Assembly (NCBI GenBank): GCA_965644315.1
Contig: CBFFRQ010000042.1
Coordinates: forward strand, 496,001 to 560,000
Source of the DNA: Caecitellus pseudoparvulus
Lineage: Eukaryota; Bigyra: Bicosoecida
Length of the DNA: 64,000 nucleotides
Direction of reading: 5' to 3'
The notes beneath the pieces are model-generated. The model was not told where the DNA came from. It worked only from the letters and a program-made list of their open reading frames with translations, and did no database searches. The translations under genes were made by a program, and so were the position numbers. This document shows, piece after piece, positions 54,431 to 63,747 of the stretch (its first letter is position 1; the number at the start of each line of letters is the position of its first letter).

Positions 54431-57400
54431 TCACCGACGCGGCGCCTTGGCCCGAGAGGGCCCAGCCCGCTCTCCGCCGGCAGTGGTGGGGCGTGGGCGC
54501 TTCACACCCCCCCCTCTCTCGGCCGTGGTCTGCCCTGTCCCACTGCCCACTGCCGGCAGAGGTGCAGCCTTGGGGCGATGCCCGTGCGCCCAGCCCACGT
54601 GTGTGGCTGCGTGGCGGTGCAGGGTGGAGGTGCTGACGGCCAGCGAGTAGCCGTAGTCAAAGGTCAGCTCCGTGTGGGGCGCGATGCCGGTGAGTGCGAA
54701 GATGCCCACAGCCATGTCGTGGTCCCGCACCCTCACCACCCGCGCCACGCAGTTGGGGTTCGCAGAGTGGTTGGCGAAGCGCAGCTTGCACCCCCTGCGC
54801 GTCGCGTCCAGGCACTGCCCGTCGTTCAGGTGGAAGATGTAGCTGCGGTTGCGGTGGTCGTAAATGCTGCCCCGCCGCTCCGCCTCCAGCTGGGAGATGA
54901 CCTCGCCACTGTACGTGCCGATGAGCTGCCCGGCCGCGACTCGCTGCAGGGCGAAGAGCCCAAAGCCAGCGTGAGGGATGGTGCTGCGCGCCACCTTGGT
55001 GTGTACACGCCAGCCCAGCGTCATGCTGGCATTCCCGCAGTCGGCGCGTGCCCTGCCCTCTGCCCCTCCCTGCAGCCGGGCTAGCAGCGCACCCTGCACC
55101 TCTGCACTCCACTGCGGGCAGGCGGCGGCCCGTTGCTGGCTCTTCAGAGCGTGGTGCCTTGTGACCTGCTGCGCAGCGGCGGCGGCGGCCTGCAGAGCGG
55201 CCGTCGCAGTTGCGCCCTGGGGCAGGCGGCAGTGGCCCAGGCCGGCCTGGCAGGGCTCGTGCTGGGCACAGGCGCACAGGTCGGGGTCGCACTCCCGCTG
55301 GGCCATGCGGCAGGTGCAGCGCGGCCCACACCCGCCCTCACCGCAGTCGCAGCCCAGGAAGCGGCGGGGGCACTCCAGCCAGCAGGCGCAGTGCTTGGAG
55401 CACATGACCCCGGCGTCTGCACAGGGACAGGGCCAGTCCACGTTGCCAGCCCTGCATGGGCCGGGGTGTGCGCACACGGTCGGCGCAGGGCTGCTGGGGC
55501 CAGGCGCGGGGGACAGGCGCGCCTGCCACCGCAAGCAGGCGTTGTGCAGGGACCCCTTGGGCGGCTTACGGTGGCCCCGCAGCACCTTCAGCTGGGAGCG
55601 CATGGTCACTGGAGTGGCGTGGTGAGGCAGGAACACCGCGTCGCTGGGCAGGCAGCCGGCAGTGCCCCAGCGGGCACCAGGCCCCCCACTCACTGCCACG
55701 GCACCGCATGTGTCCTGCACCATCTGAAGCCGCAGCACAGCTTGGGCGCGGACCTGGTGTGGGCGGCAGCCCTCCTCGGTAGCACGGCGCAGGCCTGGCT
55801 GCGAGGCAAGGCCCTCACCCGCCTCATCCTCCGATGCGGCGGCCAGCAGGCGGCCGACAGGAGAGGTCGGTGCCACCCCTGCCCCGTGCACGAGCGCCAG
55901 CAGGTGGCGTGTGGCGGGTGTCAAGGGGGTGTGGGGGGGCGGCACGGCACAGGTGCTGCCCCACACGTCTGCCGCTGCAGTCCAGGGATGATTGGCCACC
56001 CACACGTGCAGCCCCAAGGATGCAGCCGCCACCGCCACGCGCCAGCACGGCACACCCATCAGCTGTGCCAGGGCACACACACAGCCGTGTGCGAGAGGCT
56101 GCACGTGGTGCAGCAGGTGCAGGTGCAGTGAGGAGAGCGGTGCTGCTGGGCTTGGTGGGTGGGGCGTGTCGGGGCGTGCGCGTGGCTTAGGGCGTTGCCT
56201 GCCCACTTGGCTTGCGTGCACGAAAGGTTCGCGAGCAGTGGGCGGCGTGTGGGCCCAGGATGCCAAGCGGGCCGACACACCACGTGCTGCTGCGGCAACC
56301 AGCGGACTGCGCCTGCAGGCTGCCCCACCTCCGCCTGGCGTGAGTGCACGGCACTCCTGTGCATGCCACAGAGCACAGTGAGGGCCACAGCCCCCCCCCA
56401 CTGGCACATGCCGGCAGGCGTGGGCCGTGTCGGCACAGGGCTCGTCCCCTCTGCCACCAGCGAGGGTCGCCAAGTGCTCGGTGCCAGACGTGTCTAGTGG
56501 GGGGTACAGCTCATGTGCGCCCAGCACTGTGCGGGTTGGTGGGCCCACCCGCCGTGCGCTGTACACGCTGGGAAGCCTACCAGGGGGGGGGCTGTCCGGG
56601 GTGCCGAAGGGCGCTGGCTTGCCCTGCAACCGTGCAGCCTCGTGCAGGAGGTGGCACACGACGGGCGGCATGTCCTGCGCAAGGCGCCCCCACTGCATCA
56701 AGTGCAGCTGCGCGCTGACTGCCCCGGCACGCTCCACCCGGCGCCGGAGCAAGTCTGCCTGCCTGGCGCTGGGCACTTGCCTCGTTCGCCGGAGGTGTCC
56801 GCAGTCCCCGCTGTCTTGCAGAGGGCACCCAGCATGCAGGCGGGAAGCGTACGTGAAGTCCTGCCTGGAAAGAAGGTTGTGCAAGCCGGCTTGCAGGGCG
56901 TGGGCGGCTTGCACACTGCATGGGGCCGGCAGCACTGCACGGGACACCCCACCACCACCGCCCTGGCTCAGCCCCGCCGCCTGCAAGAGCAGCACTCGAC
57001 GGGACGTTGGCTGGGGCGCCAGTTGGTCAGGCAGCACGACACGGAAGTCGGGGCCTGACACCAGGTCCATGGTGGTGAATCGGCAGCGAAGCGGGGGGGG
57101 TGGCGGCTGCCCTTGGTGCAGTGCGTCAGTAGAGACAGCGTGGGACAAGGCGCACTCTGGCAGCGCCGAGTCGATGCCTGCCCCCCACACCTCGTGGCTG
57201 GCCGCCTCGTGGCGGCGCTGTGACGCCGATGCCCGCCGGTGCAGGGCGCCCAGGCACGCCGGGCCGAAGCGGGAGGCCAGCCACCGGACCAAGGGGGCGC
57301 TGAGGCCATTCTGACGCAGCAGCGCCACGGCAATGAACCCTTGGCGGGCATGGCTCTCCGCGACCGCCCGCTCAGCCGCCAGGTCTGGGCGGACCCGCAT

Positions 57401-57943
57401 GCGGTATACCCGCGCCAGGCTGTCAGCGGCGACGTCGTCCCCAAAGTACGGCACAAAGCGCAGGACTGCCTGCTCCTTCCCCCGGACGTTGCGTGCGCAA
57501 GGCACAAATGTGAGTTTTGGTGGGAGCTGGGCAACTGCCGGCAGCTTGCATGGTGCAAGGTGCACACGGTGCGCCTTCCGCCGCAGGATGCCTCGGGCTC
57601 CATCTTCGTTGCCCGGCTGAAAGCGGCACGAAAAAACAACGCTGGGAGATTTAGACTTTAGCGACTCGCCTGCATCCTTCTTTACGTTGTCCTTGCGCAG
57701 AAAACGACGGGTGTGCCTGCCTTTCCGCAGCCCCTGGAAGGGGGTGCCTGACGTGCACGTGGAGCGAAACGCGTTTGAAACGACAGCGCGGCGAGCCGCG
57801 GCAGAAAGCGCCAAAGCCCGCAGCGCATATGCCCGGTTCAAGGACAGCACGTGCTCAATGCGTTCCTTCCGCCGAACATCATAGATGATTGCTGCTCGAG
57901 CCGCTTGCAGGCCCACAGCCGGCGCCTCGCTGCCTGCAGCCAT
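54431..57943 (-). CDS. E(z)/EZH-type histone H3K27 methyltransferase (CXC-SET)
   Basis: Catalytic subunit of Polycomb repressive complex 2. Open frame of 1170 codons from the ATG at 57943. The cysteine-rich CXC region lies at about residues 835-915 (CPCADAGVMCSKHCACWLEC, GCGPRCTCRMAQRECDPDLC, which is the EZH signature). The SET domain lies at about 980-1110: AGFGLFALQ, GTYSGEVISQLEAERRG, RFANHSANPNC (SAM and lysine channel) and TFDYGYS. The N-terminal half (RRKERIEHVLSLN, FVPYFGDD) carries some EZH-like elements; the middle is long and Ala/Pro/His-rich, with no spliced introns required. Hidden introns in the middle are possible, because unspliced GC-rich introns can stay open. The frame extends upstream to 58189, but the EZH-like part begins near 57943. 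Confidence 0.9.
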   Translation of the reverse strand: MAAGSEAPAVGLQAARAAIIYDVRRKERIEHVLSLNRAYALRALALSAAARRAVVSNAFRSTCTSGTPFQGLRKGRHTRRFLRKDNVKKDAGESLKSKSPSVVFSCRFQPGNEDGARGILRRKAHRVHLAPCKLPAVAQLPPKLTFVPCARNVRGKEQAVLRFVPYFGDDVAADSLARVYRMRVRPDLAAERAVAESHARQGFIAVALLRQNGLSAPLVRWLASRFGPACLGALHRRASASQRRHEAASHEVWGAGIDSALPECALSHAVSTDALHQGQPPPPPLRCRFTTMDLVSGPDFRVVLPDQLAPQPTSRRVLLLQAAGLSQGGGGGVSRAVLPAPCSVQAAHALQAGLHNLLSRQDFTYASRLHAGCPLQDSGDCGHLRRTRQVPSARQADLLRRRVERAGAVSAQLHLMQWGRLAQDMPPVVCHLLHEAARLQGKPAPFGTPDSPPPGRLPSVYSARRVGPPTRTVLGAHELYPPLDTSGTEHLATLAGGRGDEPCADTAHACRHVPVGGGCGPHCALWHAQECRALTPGGGGAACRRSPLVAAAARGVSARLASWAHTPPTAREPFVHASQVGRQRPKPRARPDTPHPPSPAAPLSSLHLHLLHHVQPLAHGCVCALAQLMGVPCWRVAVAAASLGLHVWVANHPWTAAADVWGSTCAVPPPHTPLTPATRHLLALVHGAGVAPTSPVGRLLAAASEDEAGEGLASQPGLRRATEEGCRPHQVRAQAVLRLQMVQDTCGAVAVSGGPGARWGTAGCLPSDAVFLPHHATPVTMRSQLKVLRGHRKPPKGSLHNACLRWQARLSPAPGPSSPAPTVCAHPGPCRAGNVDWPCPCADAGVMCSKHCACWLECPRRFLGCDCGEGGCGPRCTCRMAQRECDPDLCACAQHEPCQAGLGHCRLPQGATATAALQAAAAAAQQVTRHHALKSQQRAAACPQWSAEVQGALLARLQGGAEGRARADCGNASMTLGWRVHTKVARSTIPHAGFGLFALQRVAAGQLIGTYSGEVISQLEAERRGSIYDHRNRSYIFHLNDGQCLDATRRGCKLRFANHSANPNCVARVVRVRDHDMAVGIFALTGIAPHTELTFDYGYSLAVSTSTLHRHAATHVGWAHGHRPKAAPLPAVGSGTGQTTAERGGGVKRPRPTTAGGERAGPSRAKAPRR

Positions 57944-58273
57944 CGTGCCTCGGCATGGGACCCGCGAGCGCACGCCGCGGAGACTGCCGGAAGAGGTGCG
58001 ATTCCTCACAAGAACATGAAAAAGTGGTGCATTCGGCCAGCAGCTGGCCGTCCCCCCCCTGCTGCTGGCCAACCACGGCGGTTTGGTAATTGACCCGTGG
58101 CTCCGAACGCAGCCAGGCAGGGCACAACTGGCGCGTGCCGCAAGGCAGGACGGCGCCGAAGCCGTCCACGCTGGAGCTCTATGTGGCATGTGAAGTTTCT
58201 GTGCGTGGCAGCCCCCCCCGCTTGGCTGTAGCGTGGTGAAGCAGCTAGCTCACGCTGCCAGTGGGTCTCCAGC
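57944..58273. other. Gap between EZH start and bL32m stop
   Basis: 330 nt in a tandem minus-strand pair, holding the bL32m 3' UTR and EZH promoter by position. An upstream open extension of the EZH frame covers part of it but looks non-coding. Confidence 0.35.
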
Positions 58274-58782
58274 TCACCGCTCGGCAGCGAACTGCCCAGT
58301 GCGGTATGCACCATACTGCACCTTCTTGGGCTTAATATTCGCCGCCTCCATGTCACAAGGACACAGGTGGTGCCTCAGCTTCAAGTAGCCATGCTCACAC
58401 CTGCGCAGGGGGCAGGGCACACGTGAGCAGCAGCCTCACAGGCTGGCCAGCGCCGCCCACTCACTTCGGGCAAGGGTACATGTGCTGCTTGTTGTCCAGC
58501 TGCTTCTCTGGGGCCATCTGCCTGATGCGCTTGCGCCTGTAGGACTTCTGTGCAGCGGGAGGCGCAGCAAGGCAGCGTTCAGCTTGAGCCTTCGCGTGCG
58601 GAAGTAGAGGAACGCACCTTGTGCTTAGGCACTGCCAGCAGCAACGCATCGTGCAGGACGTCCAGCAGCGCCTGTGCACTGGGTGTGGGTGCCGCCAGTG
58701 GGGCGCCTGCCACGGCAAACTGGGGGGCTGCCGGCCGGTGCAGGGCTCGCGCGATACGCGCCACCACAGCTGCGAGAGCCAT
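58274..58782 (-). CDS. Mitochondrial ribosomal protein bL32m
   Basis: Zinc-ribbon protein of the large mitoribosomal subunit. Three exons on the minus strand (58782-58618, 58547-58465, 58400-58274) give 124 residues. An Arg/Ala-rich mitochondrial presequence (VVARIARALHRPAAP) and a helical stretch precede the conserved core: VPKHKKSYRRKRIRQ, where bacterial L32 has its VPK(R/K)-x-S/T basic start, then CPKCEHGYLKLRHHLCPC, a C-x2-C ... C-x-C zinc ribbon. The second pair has only one residue between cysteines instead of two. The tail is NIKPKKVQYG. The split AAG codon across intron 2 keeps CPKCEH in frame. Confident on family; the CPC spacing deserves a check. Confidence 0.87.
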
Positions 58783-59184
58783 GCTTGTGTGGGTTGTGCG
58801 GGAGTTGGCAGCAGCACCACGCAGGGCACAGATGAAGCCAGGCGCACGTAGGGGGACCTGAGCATGCCTTCGCGGGTGACAAGGTACAGTGGGTGGTGGG
58901 GATGTGTGGCGCGCAGGGCAGTGGCGCTCTCCACAGACTTCCCGGCGCAGGGTGTGCCAGCGGAATGCCGGCACAAAGTCACCCCCAAGCAGGAGACTGG
59001 CTCTGGCACTTCGACAAAGCGCAGGCACTTCTCCGGCAGGGATGTGGTGCCAGCACGCCCTCTGCGCACCAATCACCGCGCAGCGTGCCCACGCGAGCGC
59101 CGTGCTGCTGCAGCTGCACTCGACTGCCATCTGTGGCGCTGTGCACACCCCCCCATCTGACCAGCGGCCACGCACTGCCGCGCC
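58783..59184. promoter_or_regulatory. Bidirectional intergenic region, bL32m / tail-anchored gene
   Basis: 402 nt between divergent starts. No motif recognised; long open frames here are by-products of GC content. Confidence 0.35.
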
Positions 59185-60985
59185 ATGGAGCTGGCGCCGT
59201 TGTTGAAGCTGTGGCAAGTGGTCCAAGATGAGGAGGATGTGGTGCAGCTCATCAAGGCCACTGCCGAGGGCATGCTGTCCTGCAGGACTGGCAGCTGTGC
59301 GTCGCCGCGTGGCGTGGAAGGTGAAACGCTACCGTCACACGCTCCGAGCGCCCTTCCCCCCCTCCGCAGCGGCCAGGCAAATGGTTGAATTGGTGGAGTG
59401 CATGGTGCATTCCATAGACATGACGCACCCCCAGGCGGCGTTTGCATTCCAAGGCGCCCAGTTCATTGACAGCATGTTTCGGAGGTGCACGCCGGAGGCG
59501 CGGGTGGCCATTCTGAATGGCCTGACAGCCTCCAAGAGCTTCATGCAGGGGGTGGCCAACATCGTCACGTGGCTGTCTGACGAAGTCCTGGCAGAAGTGC
59601 AGGCAGCTGACCCCACCTTCCGCCTCGTGGAGCCGGGCAGCCCCAGCTCGCCCGTTGCTCAGGCGTCCCGCGCCGCCTCGGGCAGCGGCGCCGACACTGG
59701 CTTGCGGCCCCACAGCAAGTCCTCCCTGGCCTCCTTCAAGTTCGTGCCGGTGAAGCACCCCCTGGTGCCTGTGGACGTCATGCCGCACGGCAGCCTGCTG
59801 AAGGTGCAGGCAGTGGGGCAGTGGCTGTGGGCGACGGTGTGGTTGGTGGACGAGAACCAGGGGCGTGCAGCCGACGTGACGTCTGCCTTCCACGCGTCGG
59901 CCACCACTGCCGCCGTGCGCCTGCTGGTGCTGCCGGGCCTCCCAGCCAACGTGCGGGATGACCGCCTGGTGCCGCTGCTGGAGCGCCTGGTGCGGCAGGC
60001 GGGCCAGGCGCAGCACCAGACCGCCTTCGTGAAGGGCCTGCTGGGCACGCCGTACACCCTGCACTGCCTCATGCAGGGGCCGACGGAGGGCCTGCCTGGC
60101 CTGGACCTCATCAGCACCAAGGCGTGGGTGGTGGAGCTCATGCAAGCCTGCGTGACGGGCTGCGAGCTGGCGGCGCTGGAGTACGTCGCCCGGGACGGCA
60201 TGAAGGTGTCTGACTGCCTCGTGCGCAAGTACATCCTGCAGCGCAAGCGCAGTGCCCGGGACGAGCCGGACATCTGCGGCAGGGTGTGCGCGCACACCGC
60301 CAGCACCATCAGCTTCATCGCCAAGAAGACCAGTCTGCGCGTCCTGGCGCTGGAGGAGGACGTGCCGGCGGCCCTGGCCGTCCTGCGGCTGTCCAGGGAC
60401 ATGCTGCAGCTGTGCATCAGGATACGCCACATGGAGGGTGTGCTGTTTGCCCTCAGCCTGGCCTCGGACCTGCTGCTCGTGGAGAAGCCGGCAGTGCTGG
60501 CGTGTGCCGTGCACGAGCTGGACCTGCCCCACCACGTGGCGCGGGCGGCGCATTGGTTTGCCTACCGCCGACGGGGTGACCCCAGCGCGGACCGCCTGGC
60601 GTCCACCTGCGCGTTGTTCTTCAAGAACATGGCGAACGGCCAAGGCATGGCGCAGAACCTCACCCCCCTCATGACTGTGGCCATGCTGGAGCTGGTGCTG
60701 TGCTCCGGCAAGGTGGCCACGGAGGCGTCGGCGGCCGTGACGAAGTTCAGGACTGCCAGCCCCAGCAACGAGTCTCTCATGAACACGGTGCGCTTTGTGG
60801 AGCGGTGGCGACCGGGCTGCCTCTTCCTCATGGACGACACTGGCCTGTCCTGCGCAGTGGCGGGCCGGCACGTGCGCTCTTCTGCGGCCGTCTTCGGCTC
60901 CATCATGGCGGTCTTCGTGCTGCTCGTTGTGCTGCTCGTGTGCCTGGCATTGTGGGCGTACCTCTCTGCCTTTGGGCTGGCTTGA
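59185..60985 (+). CDS. Tail-anchored helical protein, function unknown
   Basis: Two exons: 59185 to 59296 (GTGCGT donor), or to 59320 (GTGAAA donor, same phase), then 59370-60985, giving about 575 (or 583) residues. The start MELAPLLKLWQVVQDEEDVV leads into helical sequence (QMVELVECMVHSID, FMQGVANIVTWLSDEVL). The middle ~400 residues look like a globular helical domain (VRLLVLPGLPANVRDDRLVPLL, MLQLCIRIRHMEGVLFALSL). The last ~35 residues form one hydrophobic helix ending in a short lumenal end (MAVFVLLVVLLVCLALWAYL), the classic tail-anchor design for insertion by the GET pathway. I do not recognise the domain. AATGCA follows at 61053. Confidence 0.75.
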
Positions 60986-61052
60986 GGCGGCAAGCGGCAT
61001 AGCGCTGCAGAGGGTCCCCCCCCACGACCGAACTAAGCTGCACAGATGCCAC

Positions 61053-61058
61053 AATGCA
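61053..61058 (+). terminator. Putative poly(A) signal AATGCA
   Basis: AATGCA begins 68 nt after the stop, within AATGCATGCAT. Confidence 0.4.
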
Positions 61059-61110
61059 TGCATAGATGCGACCAGGCTGCACGGGTTCCTTGACGACTGC
61101 CCTTTGCACG

Positions 61111-61153
61111 TGAAACACGGCTGTTTCTGCGCTCCACGTTTCAGCAGCGTTTC
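61111..61153 (+). promoter_or_regulatory. Cluster of GAAAC elements just upstream of the WW-domain gene
   Basis: About 43 nt hold GTGAAACAC, its near-inverse TGTTTC, CGTTTCAG and GCGTTTCGC (a GAAACGC on the minus strand at 61147-61153), 12-54 nt before the ATG at 61165. The function is unknown, and the heptamer recurs elsewhere. Confidence 0.35.
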
Positions 61154-61164
61154 GCTCTACCAGC

Positions 61165-62124
61165 ATGGCGCTGGCAAGGCTCATGCATGTGGCGAGGCGG
61201 GAGGCTGTGTGGCGAGGCATGCGGCGCGCGTGCAGCACCTCCGCTCCAAAGCCCTCGAAGGCCGGCGGGTGGAACCCCTACGCAGAGCACAAGCCGCACA
61301 ACAACGACGTTATGTTTGGCGCGGAGTTCTCGGGCGACGCAGACGCAGCCAAGCAAGCAGAGCTGCGCAGCATGTGGGAGGACAGCATCTTCGCCTCGGC
61401 CAAGGGCGTGAAGAAGGCTGATGAGAGCGTGAAGGAGGATGAGGTGCTCCTGTACCGGGCTTCGTACACCAACCAGATGCGCCTGGCCTTGACTGCTGGC
61501 GTCATCCCCGTCGCGTACGGTGGCATGCTGCTGGTGGGGCGCCTCGCAGCGCTGTTCCCGCCGGAGTATGTGCCTTCCTACGCGCAGATCGCCCTGTGGT
61601 TGGGCGGGGGCGGCGCTCTGCTGGCCCTCACAGGGCGCATCGCCAACTTCAAGGTGCGGGAGGTGATCCTGACGCAGCAGGGGCGGGCGGTGCGCCTGCG
61701 CACCTTCCGTGCCCTCTCAGGCTTCGGCCCCTCCGTGACTGTACCAGTCACGGCGCTGTCTGAGCAGGTCATGGAGTCTGAGGATGCATTCCGGTACTTG
61801 GGCGTGGCAGAGGACGCGCCCAAGATGATGCTGCACCGGCAAGGGGAGGTGCTGCAGCCGCAGGCGCTGGAGCGCATCCTGTCCGGCTTGCCAGTGCACC
61901 TCAGCCACCTGGACACGCCCCCCGCACACACGGAGGGGTGGTTGGCTGGCTCAGCTTCCAGTGACGCTGAGCGGGGCCCCAGCACCGCCTCCGCTGCCGA
62001 GCGGGAGGATTTATCCGCCTGGCGAGTCGCCAAGGATGCCAACGGGCGCAAGTACTACTGGCACGCAGAGACGCGCGAGACGCGCTGGACGCGCCCTGGC
62101 AGTGCGTCTGCTGCCCGGGCGTAA
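61165..62124 (+). CDS. TMEM223-like mitochondrial membrane protein fused to a C-terminal WW domain
   Basis: Single exon, 319 residues. An Arg-rich presequence (MALARLMHVARREAVWRGM, RRACSTS) suggests mitochondrial import. The core has the TMEM223-like plan: a soluble start (DEVLLYRASYTNQ), two membrane segments (ALTAGVIPVAYGGMLLVG; AQIALWLGGGGALLALTG), then a beta-rich part (REVILTQQGRAVRLRTF, GFGPSVTVPV). TMEM223 assists cytochrome oxidase biogenesis in animals; this match is by pattern only. The C-terminus adds a full WW domain (about 285-312: AWRVAKDANGRKYYWHAETRETRWTRP) with both signature tryptophans, the YY pair and the final proline. I know of no standard WW fusion in this family, so it is odd. 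Confidence 0.7.
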   Translation: MALARLMHVARREAVWRGMRRACSTSAPKPSKAGGWNPYAEHKPHNNDVMFGAEFSGDADAAKQAELRSMWEDSIFASAKGVKKADESVKEDEVLLYRASYTNQMRLALTAGVIPVAYGGMLLVGRLAALFPPEYVPSYAQIALWLGGGGALLALTGRIANFKVREVILTQQGRAVRLRTFRALSGFGPSVTVPVTALSEQVMESEDAFRYLGVAEDAPKMMLHRQGEVLQPQALERILSGLPVHLSHLDTPPAHTEGWLAGSASSDAERGPSTASAAEREDLSAWRVAKDANGRKYYWHAETRETRWTRPGSASAARA

Positions 62125-62139
62125 GGGCTCTCTGTGTGC

Positions 62140-63529
62140 CTAGGCCCGGGCGGGCGCCTCCTGCTGGGAGGATTCCACGCCTGGCTCGCCGGCAGGCACC
62201 GGCTCCGGGCGGAACACCTCAGCAGGCAGGGTGATGGTGGGGAGGGTGACACCGCCGCCAGCACTGCCCAGCTCTGCGTCTCCTGTGGGCGTGGAGGGTG
62301 CCCCCCCAGCCAGGGGGCCTTCCACCCACCGCACGAGGGGCGTGAAGCAGGAGGGGCGCGCGGTGCCCTCCAGGCAAGGCAGGTGCAGGCGGGTGGTGTC
62401 GTTGAGGGGTGCCAGGCGCGTGCCGGGCACGTTCACGATGACGAAGCCCGCGCAGACGAGGAGGGAGGCGGCGATGGTGGGCACGTCTGGCGCCTTGTGC
62501 AGGACGATCCAGTCCCCCAGCATGGCCATGGGGATGGTGAGGGCGATGCCGACAGTGCTGGCCGTCGCGCCGATGAACTGGATGGCGCCCGCCCACAGGA
62601 GGTCGGACAGGACGTTGTCCCCCAAGCCCTTCAGCACCAACCAGCCAAAGACGCTGGCGCTGAGGTGGTGCAGGGGCAGGGAGCCGGTCCAGTGCAGTGC
62701 CAGCAGCACGGGCAGCAGTGCGATGGCGTTGATGAGGCCAATGTACCCAAACACCCGCCGCAGGCTGACCGGCCCATCCACAGGCACCCAGGCATTGAAC
62801 ATGTTGGCGTACACGCCGTACATGCCTGCTGACACGAGGTTCAGCAGGAACCCCAGGGCAGAGGAGGAGCCTGAGCCCTGGGACGCCACGCCCAGCACGA
62901 CAGCCCCCACCACCTGCGCCGCCACGCCCAGCAGATGCAGGCCGTGCAAGGGTTTGCGCAGGACAGACACAGCCAGCGACAGGGTGAAGATGGAGGAGAG
63001 GTTGCTGAGGATGGTGCTGGTGGCGACACTGGACTCCCCCAGCGCCCAGTTGTACGAGCCCTGCGCCGCGAACCACACGCCAGCAATGAGCAGCGCCACC
63101 TTGGCCGTGTACAGCTCGCTGCCGGCGGGATGCTGCAGGCGGCTGGGTGTCGGGGCCAGCAGACCCCGGGTGTCCTCGGGTATCCCAGCGGAGGGCGTGG
63201 CTACGGGGGTTGCGGCGGCAGGCGGCGCAGGTGCCTTGCCGCTCCAAGCCCGCTCCACTGCCAGCCAGGGCAACCACAGCATGAAGAGGGAGTTGGAGAC
63301 GTACGTGAGGAAGAAGGGAGAGTTGAAGTGCAAGTCATCCTGTGGGAAGCGTGTGTGTGCAGTCACTGCCCAGCAGGGCACGCGGCAGCACCGGCGCTGC
63401 ACCCACGTAGATGAACTGCACGAGGTAGCTCGCAGCCGTCCACAGAAGCGCCACAGCCAGGACACACAGGGAGCCCACGACACGCCGCACGGCAGGAGTG
63501 TCGTGCAGCCCACACAGCAGCTTGGACAT
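62140..63529 (-). CDS. DMT-superfamily transporter, SLC35F5-like
   Basis: Ten-helix drug/metabolite or nucleotide-sugar-type transporter. Two exons on the minus strand (63529-63407 and 63339-62140), phase 0, give 440 residues. The N-terminal helix (VVGSLCVLAVALLWTAASYL) is followed after the junction by DDLHFNSPFFLTYVSNSLFML, a layout seen in SLC35F5-type proteins (FTQYNKPFF-like). GVWFAAQGSYNWAL, VATSTILSNLSSIFTLSL, FLLNLVSAGMYGVYANMF and ATASTVGIALTIPMAMLGDW mark the core EamA-type helices. The cytosolic loop near residue 75-110 is Pro/Ala-rich and the last ~90 residues are a hydrophilic tail. Substrate unknown. Stop codons of this and the WW-domain gene are 15 nt apart. Confidence 0.85.
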
Positions 63530-63747
63530 GGTAGCGAGTTCGCCCCTCCTTGCCCTCGTCCAACTCACTGGGGTGGACTGGTGGGGGTACAGAAGAGTGG
63601 GGACGTGGAGGAGTCGATTTCCGCAGGGTGAATTCTGCGCTGCAGGCAAATCTCACGACCTGTGACGCAGTCCGCATTTCACCCACAATAGCCCACACAA
63701 GTGCGTTGTAGTGCGAGCGTGGTTGTGTTGAGCACGTGCTTTTGCCC

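Noticed and set aside
57944-58189. N-terminal extension of EZH to an upstream ATG
   Set aside because: Sequence between 58189 and 57943 has no EZH-like feature and lies in the gap to bL32m; MAAGSEAP at 57943 is a more natural start.
59252-61063. 603-codon minus-strand frame opposite the tail-anchored gene
   Set aside because: His/Arg/Gln-rich shadow frame with no domain; the plus frame has coherent helices, TM tail and splice junction.
62231-63631. 466-codon plus-strand frame opposite the DMT transporter
   Set aside because: Shadow frame; the minus frame has ten TM helices and a correct splice junction.
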